Positions 1 to 8,730 are shown, counted from the first letter of the stretch. The stretch: DNA of 30,862 bases from JAIMBK01 sp040755975 (GCA_040755975.1 JBFLZY010000029.1:1-30862); one strand, 5' to 3'. The notes: generated by a model from the letters alone, not told the origin. A program made the numbers and translations.

Positions 1-2
1 CG

Positions 3-164
3 CTGGCCAAAAAAGGGGTGCTGATCAGGGACGCCCGCAACTTCGCGGGACTGGATGAGTATTACTTTCGCCTGGCGGTGCGCAAAAGGAGCGAAAACAG
101 GCATTTATTGAGGGCGTTAAAAGAAGTATTATCCGGACCGGATTATCTTGAAGGTGAGAATTAG
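3..164 (+). CDS. cobD: Threonine-phosphate decarboxylase, C-terminal end (partial)
   Basis: Only the last 53 codons are in the window; the gene runs in from the left edge and stops at TAG 162-164. The tail reads as the end of a PLP-dependent class I/II aminotransferase fold, with GVLIRDARNFAGLDEYYFRLAVR followed by N-x-x-L-L-x-A-L. That pattern is typical of CobD/CobC-type L-threonine-O-3-phosphate decarboxylases, which make the aminopropanol phosphate linker of cobalamin. The conserved arginine in the RLAVR stretch would bind the substrate carboxylate. CobQ follows on the same strand, which supports the cobalamin assignment. A histidinol-phosphate aminotransferase has a similar C-terminus and is the main alternative. 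Confidence 0.7.
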   Translation: MAKKGVLIRDARNFAGLDEYYFRLAVRKRSENRHLLRALKEVLSGPDYLEGEN

Positions 165-171
165 CGGACGA

Positions 172-195
172 AGGCACAAAGGCATAAAGGCAAAA
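172..195. repeat. Three imperfect 8-base tandem copies
   Basis: AGGCACAA, AGGCATAA and AGGCAAAA lie head to tail between the end of cobD and cobQ. They differ only at the sixth base. No function is evident, and they may simply be slipped-strand sequence in the intergenic spacer. Confidence 0.5.
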
Positions 196-301
196 TGGAA
201 GAGAGGTAGAAAGCCCCGGAGACTAAAAAGAGTGATGAGCAATCTGGCTGGTGGCGGAGACGGACGGCCGGCAAAATATATTTTTGCACGGGGGGAAAAA
301 G

Positions 302-1837
302 ATGACTCTTGCGCGGACAATAATGATCCAGGGAACGGGGTCGCACGTCGGCAAAAGCGTGCTGGTTGCCGCCCTGTGCCGCATCTTCCGGCAGGACGGC
401 TACGCGGTGGCCCCTTTTAAGGCGCAGAACATGGCGCTGAATTCCTTTGTCACCCGGGACGGCGGCGAGATGGGGCGTTCCCAGGTGGTCCAGGCCCAGG
501 CGGCCAGGGTCGAACCGGATGTGGACATGAACCCCGTTCTGCTGAAACCCACCGCCGATACGTCTTCCCAGGTAATCGTCCACGGCCGGCCCATCGGGAA
601 CATGAGCGCCTTTGCCTATCATCTTGATTATGTAAACAAAGTCTGGCCGGCGATTGTGGAGTCATTTGAACGCCTGCGGCGGCGTTACGAAATCATCGTT
701 CTGGAAGGGGCGGGGGGGCCGGCGGAAGTCAACCTGCAGGAGCGCGACGTGGTGAACATGCGCGCGGCGCGCCTGGCCAAGGCGCCGGTTTTGCTCACGG
801 CCGACATCGACAAAGGGGGCGCGCTGGCGGCCATCGTGGGGACGCTGGAGCTCTTGCAGCCGATCGATCGGCCGCTGGTGGCCGGCACCATAATCAATAA
901 ATTTCGGGGCGACCGCCGGCTTCTCCAGCCCGCTTTGGACTTCCTGGAAGAAAAAACGGGAGTGCCCGTGGTGGGCGTGATCCCTTATTTTACCTTTAAA
1001 ATTCCCGAGGAAGACACGGTCAACAGCGAACTGCGCCCCGCGCGGCCAAGAGGGCCTTTTCTGGAAATCGCCGTGCTGTACCTGCCCCACATCTCCAACT
1101 TTACCGACTTCGATCCCCTGGAAGCCGAGCCGGACGTCCACCTGCGCTACGTTCGCCCCGGGGAAGAGATCGGCCGGGCGGATTTGCTGATTATCCCCGG
1201 CAGTAAAAATACCATCGGCGACCTGGCGCAGGTTCGCAAAAACGGCTGGGACCGGGAGATTTTCGCGCTGGCCGCGGAAGGGGTTCCCATTGTCGGGATT
1301 TGCGGCGGGTTTCAAATGCTGGGCAAAAAAATTTGCGATCCCGCCCGCGTGGAGTCGCTGAGCGGGGAGGCGCCGGGACTGGGCCTTTTGGACGTGACGA
1401 CCACCTTTAACCCGCAGAAAACGACCTGGCAGGCCAGGGGCGAAGTTTGCGGCGACGGGGACCTGCTGGCAGCGTGCAAGGCGCAGGAGGTGGCCGGCTA
1501 CGAGATCCACATGGGGGAAAGTGTCCGCGGCTCCGGGGTGCCGCCCGCCTTCCGGCTGCGGCGGGATGATCATTCCGGGGAAGAAATTCTGGACGGCGCC
1601 GTAAATGAAACAGGGCTCATCTTCGGCACTTACCTCCACGGCCTGTTCGACGCGGACGAGTTCCGGCGCACCTTTTTAAACCAGCTGCGCCTGCGTAAAG
1701 GCCTGTCTCCCCTCCCGGCGAGTTACGCTTTTTGGCGGAGCCAGGAAGAAGCTTACAATAAACTGGCCCAACTGGTCAGGGAAAACCTGGACATGGCCCG
1801 CATTTACCAGCTGCTGGACCTGCCGGGGAAACGGTGA
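302..1837 (+). CDS. cobQ: Cobyric acid synthase (adenosylcobyrinate a,c-diamide amidohydrolase)
   Basis: The 511-residue product should amidate four side chains of adenosylcobyrinate diamide using glutamine and ATP, giving cobyric acid in cobalamin synthesis in the cytoplasm. The N-terminus has the dethiobiotin-synthetase-like nucleotide loop GTGSHVGKS (about residues 11-19) and the family stretch KAQNMALNSFVT. The C-terminal class I glutamine amidotransferase domain shows the nucleophile Cys334 in GICGGFQMLG and His446 in YLHGLFD. The length is normal for CobQ. An upstream in-frame ATG at 251 is rejected because a GGGGGGAAAAAG ribosome binding site sits directly before the ATG at 302 and the family begins near that methionine. 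It follows the cobD tail after a 137-base spacer, so cotranscription is likely. Confidence 0.95.
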   Translation: MTLARTIMIQGTGSHVGKSVLVAALCRIFRQDGYAVAPFKAQNMALNSFVTRDGGEMGRSQVVQAQAARVEPDVDMNPVLLKPTADTSSQVIVHGRPIGNMSAFAYHLDYVNKVWPAIVESFERLRRRYEIIVLEGAGGPAEVNLQERDVVNMRAARLAKAPVLLTADIDKGGALAAIVGTLELLQPIDRPLVAGTIINKFRGDRRLLQPALDFLEEKTGVPVVGVIPYFTFKIPEEDTVNSELRPARPRGPFLEIAVLYLPHISNFTDFDPLEAEPDVHLRYVRPGEEIGRADLLIIPGSKNTIGDLAQVRKNGWDREIFALAAEGVPIVGICGGFQMLGKKICDPARVESLSGEAPGLGLLDVTTTFNPQKTTWQARGEVCGDGDLLAACKAQEVAGYEIHMGESVRGSGVPPAFRLRRDDHSGEEILDGAVNETGLIFGTYLHGLFDADEFRRTFLNQLRLRKGLSPLPASYAFWRSQEEAYNKLAQLVRENLDMARIYQLLDLPGKR

Positions 1838-2240
1838 AAAAGTTTATTTTTTGATTACCCCTGATTAGGATTGAATATCCTTTGGGCGATGGGGTCAGCA
1901 GGAAACAACGCATGTTGCGGGGCGCTTACCATTCCCGTTATCCTGCTTGTCGGTATTTAAGGCTTTGCCACCGTGACAGAAATAGCCGGGATCACGTACG
2001 TTGGAGCATGATCGTATGTCTTTTCATTTACCGCCTGATGACCTGACGAGACATTATCCCCGTATTTCGCTACGGTTTGAGCATGCAGGTTACACTATTG
2101 ATTTTCTCTTTTTTTGTGGTTTATATTATTATTAGAGTAGCAAAACTTGGTAAGTTGAGTAGGTAAAAGATGACTCATGGCTAGCCCTTCAACCCCAGCT
2201 TTTCAATGGAATCATATAAATAAACGGAGGTGACAGAATC
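1838..2240. other. 403-base intergenic region; compositional boundary
   Basis: No gene was found on either strand. Base composition drops from GC-rich to AT-rich within this stretch, especially after about 2090, matching the composition change between cobQ and the molybdenum hydroxylase genes. No clear hairpin terminator follows cobQ. A possible promoter and a strong ribosome binding site for the downstream operon lie at its right end. Confidence 0.6.
2098..2127 (+). promoter_or_regulatory. Candidate sigma-A promoter for molybdenum hydroxylase operon
   Basis: TTGATT (2098-2103) and TATATT (2122-2127) are separated by 18 bases inside an AT-rich stretch. They lie about 115 bases upstream of the first hydroxylase gene. 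This is a motif match only; AT-rich DNA yields such matches by chance. Confidence 0.35.
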
Positions 2241-2795
2241 ATGGCAGTAAGTAATGGAAGGTTGGTCAGGAAAAAGGACCTTGAGACAAAACGGATCAAT
2301 CTTATTATAAACGGGCAACCATACGATCTAGAAGTTGGTAGTGGTTCTCACCAGGTTGATCCTGCGCATACGCTGGCACACACACTCAGGGAGACACTCG
2401 GACTTATAGGCACAAAGGTTTCATGTGATATGGGTGCATGCGCTTCCTGCACCGTTCTCATGGACGGAAAAGCCGTACTATCCTGTATGATCCTTACTGT
2501 CGAATGCCAGGGAAAAGAGATAACAACAATCGAAGGCCTACGGGATCCAAAGACCGGAAGACTTGATCCTCTTCAACAGGCATTTATAGACCATACAGCC
2601 TTTCAATGCGGGTTTTGCACGCCTGGGATCATCATGAGCGCAAAGGCCCTTCTTAGCGAAAACCCTTCCCCCACTGAAGAGGAGATAAAAGAAGCCCTGT
2701 CGGGCCATTTCTGCAGATGTATCAGTCACTACCAGGTTATAAAGGCTATTCTGGGAGCATCAGAAAAGGTGAGAGGTGACAGGGATGGCAGGTAA
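2241..2795 (+). CDS. Molybdenum hydroxylase, 2Fe-2S subunit
   Basis: This 184-residue protein is the small iron-sulfur subunit of a xanthine dehydrogenase/CO dehydrogenase-type enzyme and passes electrons from the molybdenum centre to FAD. The plant-ferredoxin-like N-terminal domain has Cys62, Cys67, Cys70 and Cys82. The helical C-terminal domain has Cys123 and Cys126 (QCGFCTPG) and Cys158 and Cys160 (FCRC), so all eight ligands for two [2Fe-2S] clusters are present. About 17 residues precede the usual start of the fold. The ATG at 2241 is supported by CGGAGGTGAC about eight bases upstream. The gene overlaps the next subunit by 11 bases. Codon use is less GC-biased than in cobQ. Substrate cannot be told from this subunit. 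Confidence 0.93.
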   Translation: MAVSNGRLVRKKDLETKRINLIINGQPYDLEVGSGSHQVDPAHTLAHTLRETLGLIGTKVSCDMGACASCTVLMDGKAVLSCMILTVECQGKEITTIEGLRDPKTGRLDPLQQAFIDHTAFQCGFCTPGIIMSAKALLSENPSPTEEEIKEALSGHFCRCISHYQVIKAILGASEKVRGDRDGR

Positions 2796-5070
2796 ATATA
2801 GATTCATAGGCAAAGCAACGCCGAGAAAAGACGCAATGGACATTGTCACGGGCAGGGCACGTTTCCTCAATGATCTCAGACTACCAGATATGCTTTACGG
2901 AAAGGTTTTGAGAAGCCCGTACCCCCATGCGATTATAAAGAAGATTGATAAGCGTAAGGCAGAGAGGCTAAGAGGGGTTAAAGCAATCCTTACCTGCGAG
3001 GATGTTCCGGATTGGAAAGGGGGGACACCCCGTTTCGCGCGCGTGCTCGACCGCAAGGTGCGGTTTACAGGGGATGCAGTGGCACTTATTGCGGCCGAAA
3101 GTGAAGAGATCGCAAGAGAGGCCATCGGTCTGATAGATGTTGAATACGAGGTTTTACCGGCAGTCTTTGACGTGGAAGAGGCCCTGAAACCCGGTGCTCC
3201 CCAGTTGTATGACGAATTTCCAGGAAATGTCGTAACCCCTGGGACCCCGTTTTTCGGACCTGAGTGCCTGAAGGAACTCATCATGGGAGATGTTGAAAAA
3301 GGATTCGCTGAGGCAGATGTTGTAGCGGAGGGGACATTCAGCTTTGAGAACATCCCGAACCCTCTGCCTCCTGAAGCCCCAGGGGTGATAGCCCTGTGGG
3401 AGGAACCGAACAGGGTAACACTCTGGGTATCAAATCAGTTTCCATATATGGACAAGATCACCCTTTTCCACGTGTTTGGCAGGGAGGTGGAGGTAAGAAC
3501 TATTGGCCTGCCCTGCGGCGGCAGTTACGGGTCGAAGTTAATGTCATGGCAAATCCAGTCCTATGCGGTGCTCCTGAGCAGAGCAACAGGCAAGCCGGTA
3601 AAAATGGTCATGACAAAAGAGGAACACCTTGCCGCATTTACACTGCGCCCTGGTTCCCGCATGCACGCCAAAGTTGGTCTGAAGAAAGATGGCACTGTAA
3701 CGGCAGTGTCGGGCAAGTGGTTTATCGATACGGGTTACTATTCCATGACGACCCAGGCCCAGGTGGCTGTCGCCCTTGGCGAGGTTCAGATCATGGTCAG
3801 GTGTCCCAATTGGGACTTAAGGCCTGTAATTGTTTGTACAAACAGAAACGCATCGGGTATAGTGAGAGGCTTTGGCGGACAGGAGCTCAAGTGCACCCTG
3901 GTACCTATTCTAAGTCTTGCCATGACGAAGCTGGACATGGACCCCTTTGAATTTTTCAAGAAGAACTACATTAAGCCGGGTGACGGGTATTTCTGGCGGG
4001 ATGGCAACTGGTATACATGCAGGGGTGTGGACTTTACAAAGGCAATGGATAAAGGTGCCGAAGTATTCGGCTGGAAGGAAAAATGGAAGGGATGGCTTAG
4101 ACCCACAGCGGTGAATGGCACAAAAAGGATAGGTGTCGGCGTGGGTGTCCATGGGAATGCCGATATAGGCGAGGATGCATCAGAAGCCTATGTGCGTCTT
4201 CACCCCGATGGAACCGCCATGCTCTTTTCCTGCGTAACTGAGCATGGAACAGGACAGAGGAGCAACTACGTCAAGATGGTGGCCGAGGTTCTCCAGCTGC
4301 CCATGGAGCGGATCTCCGGAGCACCCTCAGATTCTTTGGTCAACCCCTACGAATTTGGGCCGGCAGGCTCCAGAGGCACCTATGCAATAGGGAGTGCGGT
4401 GATCAGGGCGGCTGAAGATGCAAAAAGAAGACTCTTTGAGATTTTTGCCCCCAAACTTAAGGTAAAGCCTGAAGACTTGGAGACGGAGGATGGGGAGGTC
4501 TTTGTCCGGGACAACCCTGAAAAGAGGCTCCCCTGGAAGGCAATGGGGGTTGACCGCACCATCACCGGTTACGGACGGTTCGACCCCGATTATACACTGA
4601 CAAATTGCATGATGACATTTGTAGAAGTTGAGGTGGATACTGAAACAGGAAAGGTGACCCTGCTTAAGGCGGTAAATGCAACAGACGTAGGACAAATCAT
4701 CGACCCGCAGGGCCTTGAAGGCCAGCTCAACGGGTGTCTCGGCTCGGCCGGGATCGATAGCGCTATCTTCGAGGAGACCATCATTGACCGCTATACAGGA
4801 CATATGCTCAATTCAAATATGATCGATTACAAGTGGCGCACATTCTTAGAGCTGCCGCAAATTGAAAATGTGGTTCTGGAAACACCCTTTCCCAGCCACC
4901 GATTTCATGCTGTAGGGGTTGGTGAAATAGCCACCTCACCGGGTCCTTCAGCCGTACTGATGGCAGTAGCAAATGCTATTGGCACGTGGTTGCATGAGTA
5001 TCCCGTAACGCCGGAGAGGGTACTTAAGGCGCTGGGCAAGGTGATGTCAAAGGTGAGAAAGGGGGCATAG
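2785..5070 (+). CDS. Molybdenum hydroxylase, molybdopterin-binding large subunit
   Basis: The 761-residue product is the catalytic subunit of a xanthine dehydrogenase-family enzyme. An aldehyde oxidase/xanthine dehydrogenase a/b hammerhead domain occupies roughly residues 15-125, and molybdopterin-binding domains follow. Visible family motifs are GLPCGGSYGSK, RGFGGQE, GPAGSRGTYAIGSA and the C-terminal GVGEIATSPGPSAV. In the last, Glu714 aligns with the catalytic base of the family (Glu1261 in bovine xanthine oxidase). Start at ATG 2785 is preferred because GAGAGGTGAC lies just upstream; the in-frame codon nine bases earlier has no such site. It is translationally coupled to the 2Fe-2S subunit before it, and the FAD subunit begins two bases after its stop. 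Possible substrates include aromatic acyl-CoA esters, aldehydes or purines; none is established here. Confidence 0.92.
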   Translation: MAGKYRFIGKATPRKDAMDIVTGRARFLNDLRLPDMLYGKVLRSPYPHAIIKKIDKRKAERLRGVKAILTCEDVPDWKGGTPRFARVLDRKVRFTGDAVALIAAESEEIAREAIGLIDVEYEVLPAVFDVEEALKPGAPQLYDEFPGNVVTPGTPFFGPECLKELIMGDVEKGFAEADVVAEGTFSFENIPNPLPPEAPGVIALWEEPNRVTLWVSNQFPYMDKITLFHVFGREVEVRTIGLPCGGSYGSKLMSWQIQSYAVLLSRATGKPVKMVMTKEEHLAAFTLRPGSRMHAKVGLKKDGTVTAVSGKWFIDTGYYSMTTQAQVAVALGEVQIMVRCPNWDLRPVIVCTNRNASGIVRGFGGQELKCTLVPILSLAMTKLDMDPFEFFKKNYIKPGDGYFWRDGNWYTCRGVDFTKAMDKGAEVFGWKEKWKGWLRPTAVNGTKRIGVGVGVHGNADIGEDASEAYVRLHPDGTAMLFSCVTEHGTGQRSNYVKMVAEVLQLPMERISGAPSDSLVNPYEFGPAGSRGTYAIGSAVIRAAEDAKRRLFEIFAPKLKVKPEDLETEDGEVFVRDNPEKRLPWKAMGVDRTITGYGRFDPDYTLTNCMMTFVEVEVDTETGKVTLLKAVNATDVGQIIDPQGLEGQLNGCLGSAGIDSAIFEETIIDRYTGHMLNSNMIDYKWRTFLELPQIENVVLETPFPSHRFHAVGVGEIATSPGPSAVLMAVANAIGTWLHEYPVTPERVLKALGKVMSKVRKGA

Positions 5071-5071
5071 G

Positions 5072-6043
5072 ATGAGGTCCTTTAAACACTTCAATGCGCG
5101 GATGGTGGATGAGGCATGCGTACTCCTCGAAAAGTACAAAGGCAAGGCTGTGCTCAATGCGGGCGGCACAGACCTGCTTACCACACTTAAGGGAGAATAT
5201 CTCCTCCAATATCCCCAAGTTGTTGTCAATATCAAGACCATATCAGGCCTCGACTACATCACAGAGGACGGGGACCTCTTGAAGATAGGTGCCCTCGCAA
5301 GGCTCTCCAGTATTGCCAGCTCCCCTCTTCTAAGAGATTATTACAGTGTCCTTGCAGAGGCCGCCCATTCTGTAGCAACACCACAGATCAGGAATATGGC
5401 CACAATAGGTGGAAACATCTGTCAAGATGTACGTTGCTGGTATTACCGGTATCCCCGCCACATAGGTGGACCGATCCAGTGTGCCCGAAAGGGGGGCAGC
5501 ACTTGCCTTGCTGTCACAGGTGACAACCGCTACAATGCGATCATGGGGGGTAAGCGGTGTTTTGCCGTCTGTCCTTCAGATACTGCAGTGGCGCTTGCTG
5601 CTTTGAACGCAACGATCAGGATCGCCGGTCCTGAAGGTGAAAGAAGTGTTGCCATAACAGACTTTTTTAGTCCCATGGGGAATGCACTCAAGCCAGATGA
5701 GATGGTATTGGAAATCAATGTTCCCAGAATTACATACCCTGCAAAACAAAAATTTCTCAAATTCACCCTGAGAAAACCAATCGATTTTGCCATTGTAAGT
5801 GTGGCAACTTTTATCACTGTGAAAGAAGGCATTTGCACGGATGCCCGTATCGCCCTGGGGGCAGTGGCACCGGGTCCGGTAAGGGCGTATAAAGCTGAGA
5901 AGGTGCTAAAAGGCCGGCGCATAGATCATGATGCGGCTTCAGAGGCTGCAAAGGAGGCAGTAGCAAATGCAAAGCCGCTCAGCAATAATGCGGATAAGAT
6001 TGAGATCGCCAAAACACTTGTTAAAATGGCTATATTGGATTGA
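5072..6043 (+). CDS. Molybdenum hydroxylase, FAD-binding subunit with probable [4Fe-4S] insertion
   Basis: This 323-residue protein is the medium subunit that binds FAD and delivers electrons to the final acceptor. FAD-binding motifs are NAGGTDLL (about 29-36) and TIGGNICQD (111-119). Residues 120-170 form an insertion absent from plain xanthine dehydrogenase medium subunits. It contains Cys122, Cys137, Cys145 and Cys163, plus Cys117 and Cys167, around the GDNRYNAI stretch. The same spacing is seen in 4-hydroxybenzoyl-CoA reductase beta subunits and YagS/PaoB-type subunits, where four cysteines hold an extra [4Fe-4S] cluster. That makes a low-potential or ferredoxin-linked enzyme plausible. 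The gene begins two bases after the molybdopterin subunit's stop codon, so the three subunits form an operon. Confidence 0.92.
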   Translation: MRSFKHFNARMVDEACVLLEKYKGKAVLNAGGTDLLTTLKGEYLLQYPQVVVNIKTISGLDYITEDGDLLKIGALARLSSIASSPLLRDYYSVLAEAAHSVATPQIRNMATIGGNICQDVRCWYYRYPRHIGGPIQCARKGGSTCLAVTGDNRYNAIMGGKRCFAVCPSDTAVALAALNATIRIAGPEGERSVAITDFFSPMGNALKPDEMVLEINVPRITYPAKQKFLKFTLRKPIDFAIVSVATFITVKEGICTDARIALGAVAPGPVRAYKAEKVLKGRRIDHDAASEAAKEAVANAKPLSNNADKIEIAKTLVKMAILD

Positions 6044-6218
6044 TACAACGTGATCTCGGTCTGGAATATCATTATCACTTCGTCAGGAAGGGGGCTTTTC
6101 CCAAGACATCTCCACTGTACTTCAAAGGTACGATCTATTTCGGGTAGGCCCTTTGACGGCTTGCGTGCTCTTCATAAAATATTTAAAGATATTTGCAAAG
6201 AGGTGGCTGCCTTGTTCG

Positions 6219-6827
6219 CTAAACTTCCTGCGCGGGAAAGAGCTTTAAATAAATGCCGGTAATTACGGCCGGGCCTTTGCTCTGGCCGCCCAGGACGTAG
6301 GTGAGGCTGTAGCTGTCCAGCTCCACAACGCAGGGGCCGCCGGCGGTGACGATTTCGCCGTCGAAGGAAACCAGCTCCAGGCCGCACAGACAGGTATCGC
6401 TGCACAGGAAGTGCGGATCTCCGTTAAGATAGCAGGCGGCCGCGCTTTCCCCGACGGTGGGCAGCTGGTGCGGGCATTTTTCCCCCGGAAAATAAAAACC
6501 CCTGGCCGCGGCGGTTTCCGCCACCGCCCGGCGCAGCGCCGCCGGTTCGGCCAGCAGGCAACTTTCCGGCAGGTCCGCTTGGTGGATGTTGCCCATATTT
6601 TCTAGTGAAATGATTAGTTCAGGTTCGGCTGCCGGCGGATGCGCGGGGCCGACCGTATACCGCCCGGGTGCAAAGGGGACGTCCTCTTCTCTAGCCGTTT
6701 TGATTACTTCCACTACCTCCGTAACGGAAGCCGGTTTGGCAATTATTTGCCCTTCCGCTGCAAAAATTTTTTCCGGACCGATTTTTTCCGCCAGTTTTTT
6801 CCCAAATTGCTCAATTTTGTTTGTCAT
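6219..6827 (-). CDS. FAD-binding protein, N-terminal half of a GlcD-type oxidase
   Basis: The 202-residue product matches only the FAD_binding_4 (PCMH-type) domain of glycolate/lactate oxidase subunits. Full-length GlcD relatives are typically 450 or more residues with a C-terminal substrate domain. The ending, GGQSKGPAVITGIYLKLFPAQEV, corresponds to the family's GSEGTLGIITEATLKLLP segment, so the protein stops exactly at the domain border. AAGGGAG lies eight bases before the ATG at 6827. It is the third gene of an etfB-etfA operon on the - strand, 38 bases after etfA. It could be a natural single-domain flavoprotein partner of Etf, or a gene cut short when the neighbouring hydroxylase module arrived. 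No continuation of the lost domain was found in 6044-6218. Confidence 0.75.
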   Translation of the reverse strand: MTNKIEQFGKKLAEKIGPEKIFAAEGQIIAKPASVTEVVEVIKTAREEDVPFAPGRYTVGPAHPPAAEPELIISLENMGNIHQADLPESCLLAEPAALRRAVAETAAARGFYFPGEKCPHQLPTVGESAAACYLNGDPHFLCSDTCLCGLELVSFDGEIVTAGGPCVVELDSYSLTYVLGGQSKGPAVITGIYLKLFPAQEV

Positions 6828-6865
6828 TTCCGCACTCCCTTCCAGTCCTTGTCTTCGTTCTGAAA

Positions 6866-7876
6866 TTAACTTTTCAACTTTTTCAGCGCTGCGGTCAGCC
6901 TGGTAACGGTGGCCGGGGCGTCCCCGATGATGCCCAGGTCGGCCACCTGGAAAAGTTGCGCCTCCGGGTCTTTGTTGATGGCGATGATGTACCCGGAAGT
7001 GATCATCCCCGCCAGGTGTTGGATTTTGCCGGATACCCCCGCGCCGATGTACACTTTCGGCGAAACCGTCTTGCCGGTGAGGCCGACCTGCTGCTCGAAG
7101 GGCGCCCAGCCGGCCTCCACCGCGTCGCGGGTGGCGCCCAGACCGGCGCCCAAAAGCGCTGCCAGTTCTTCCAGCAGGCGGAAATTCTCCTTGCTTTCCA
7201 TGCCTTTGCCGCCGACAACGACAACTTCGGCGTCTTCCAGGTTCGTCTTTTCGTCCTCCCGGCGGGTAAAATGGAGTATTTTTTCGTATGCGGATTCCGG
7301 GGAAAGGTTAAACGTCCTGGAAATTATCTCTCCCCGGCGCCCGGGATCCCGCTCCGCCGGTTTAATGGTGCGGGGGCGGACCGTGGCCATTTGCGGTCTG
7401 GCAGCCGGGGTTTTGATGGTGGCCAGCACATTGCCGCCGATGGCCGGGCGGGTTTGCAAAAGCAGGCCGTCCGCGGGATCAATGGCCAGCTCCGTACAAT
7501 CGGCGGTCAGGCCGGTGCCCAGGCGGGCCGCCGCGATGGGGAGCAAAGTTCTGCCGGAGGTGGTGGCGGCGGCGATGACGATGGCGGGTTTTTCTTCGCG
7601 GATCAGCCGGACCAGGTGGCCGGCCAGCAGGTTGGCCGGGTAGGGCGGCGGCCCGGCCATCTTAACGACCAGGACGCGGTCCGCACCGCGGTAAATGAGT
7701 TCGTCCAGTTCTTCGGGACCGGCTGCTTCGGGGCCGGCTCCCAGCACGGCGCAGCCCAGCATCATCGGCCGCTGCCCGGCCAGCTTCCGGCCCCAGGCGA
7801 GCAGTTCAAAGGTAACTTTGTGGATTTTTTGGCCGCGCACCTCCGCCAGGACGAGCAGGGAATCACTGGTTTCCAT
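6866..7876 (-). CDS. etfA: Electron transfer flavoprotein, alpha subunit
   Basis: This 336-residue protein is the alpha subunit of a heterodimeric electron transfer flavoprotein, with an N-terminal alpha/beta domain and a C-terminal FAD-binding domain. Family hallmarks are GTGLTADCTEL in the N-terminal half and VYIGAGVSGKIQHLAGM, followed by IIAINKDPEAQLFQVADLGIIGD, in the FAD domain. GGGGAGA lies seven bases before the ATG at 7876. It follows etfB by 65 bases and precedes the short FAD-binding gene, so the operon reads etfB-etfA-FAD protein. Etf pairs placed beside GlcD-type oxidases often serve lactate or glycolate oxidation, sometimes with electron bifurcation; that role is inference here. 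Confidence 0.95.
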   Translation of the reverse strand: METSDSLLVLAEVRGQKIHKVTFELLAWGRKLAGQRPMMLGCAVLGAGPEAAGPEELDELIYRGADRVLVVKMAGPPPYPANLLAGHLVRLIREEKPAIVIAAATTSGRTLLPIAAARLGTGLTADCTELAIDPADGLLLQTRPAIGGNVLATIKTPAARPQMATVRPRTIKPAERDPGRRGEIISRTFNLSPESAYEKILHFTRREDEKTNLEDAEVVVVGGKGMESKENFRLLEELAALLGAGLGATRDAVEAGWAPFEQQVGLTGKTVSPKVYIGAGVSGKIQHLAGMITSGYIIAINKDPEAQLFQVADLGIIGDAPATVTRLTAALKKLKS

Positions 7877-7941
7877 TTCAACTTCTCCCCGGTAATTTTT
7901 GTTTCGATATGGGTGGAAGGAATAAAGTGCCTTCCGAAAAA

Positions 7942-8730
7942 TTAAATCAGGTTGCGCTTTTGGAGAACGTCCAGAACGGCGCTGATCGCTTTTTCACCGT
8001 CTTCGGCCCGGTAGAAGGTGGTGTTGCGGGCAAATTTAGGGCTGAACACCTTGACCACCCGCGTTGCCGAGCCCTTCAGGCCGACGCTTCCTTCCTCGAT
8101 TTCCAGGTCGGCGGGGCCCCAAACCGGGAAGGTGAGCTTTTTGGCCCGGATGATCTCCCGCATTGAGAGCGGCGGGGGGTTGTTGATGTCCCTGAGCACC
8201 GTAACCAGGGCGGGCAGTCCCAGCTCAATTTCCTCGACGCCGTCTTCCACCAGCCGCTCCGCGCGCACAGAGCCGTCCCCGACGGACAACCGGCGGACGA
8301 AGGTGATTACCGGGAAATTGAGCAGGGTGGCCGTCATCGGCCCCGTTTGGCCGGTTTCCCCGTCGGTTGATTTTTCCCCGGCCAGGATGAGATCAACGGG
8401 GCCCAGCTTACGCAGCGCGGCGGCTAAAACGCGCGCGGTGGCGATGGTGTCGGAGCCTGCAAAGGCGCGGTGGGAGAGTAAAACCCCCTGGTCGGCGCCG
8501 CGGGCGGCCGCCTCCTGGAGAACTTTTTGCGCTGAGCCGGGTCCCATTGACAGGGCGGTAACCTTCGTCCCGGGGCGCGTTTTCTTGATTTGCACCGCCG
8601 CGTAGAGTGCGTGTTCGTCTAAAGGATTCATTACCGTATCGGACGCTTCGCGGATCATTGTCCCGGTTTCGGGGTTTAAGCGCGCGCTGGTGGTGCCGGG
8701 CACCTGTTTGATCAGCACGGCAACGTGCAT
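7942..8730 (-). CDS. etfB: Electron transfer flavoprotein, beta subunit
   Basis: The 262-residue product begins MHVAVLIKQVPGT and carries the beta-subunit signature region around ILAGEKSTDGETGQTGP, where the second nucleotide binds. The GET-GQTGP arrangement is closer to the DGDTAQVGP form of bifurcating Etfs than to the AMP-binding form of mitochondrial-type Etfs. This suggests, without proving, a second FAD and flavin-based bifurcation. AGGGTGA lies about eight bases before the ATG. It is the first gene of the - strand operon and diverges from the hypothetical gene at 8948 across 217 bases that probably hold promoters for both. Confidence 0.95.
   Translation of the reverse strand: MHVAVLIKQVPGTTSARLNPETGTMIREASDTVMNPLDEHALYAAVQIKKTRPGTKVTALSMGPGSAQKVLQEAAARGADQGVLLSHRAFAGSDTIATARVLAAALRKLGPVDLILAGEKSTDGETGQTGPMTATLLNFPVITFVRRLSVGDGSVRAERLVEDGVEEIELGLPALVTVLRDINNPPPLSMREIIRAKKLTFPVWGPADLEIEEGSVGLKGSATRVVKVFSPKFARNTTFYRAEDGEKAISAVLDVLQKRNLI

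Noticed and set aside
251..301. Extended N-terminus for CobQ from ATG 251
   Set aside because: No ribosome site there; the family start and a strong site fit ATG 302.
6821..7945. 374-codon + strand frame opposite etfA
   Set aside because: It is a shadow of etfA and has low-complexity Gly/Gln/Arg composition typical of antisense frames.
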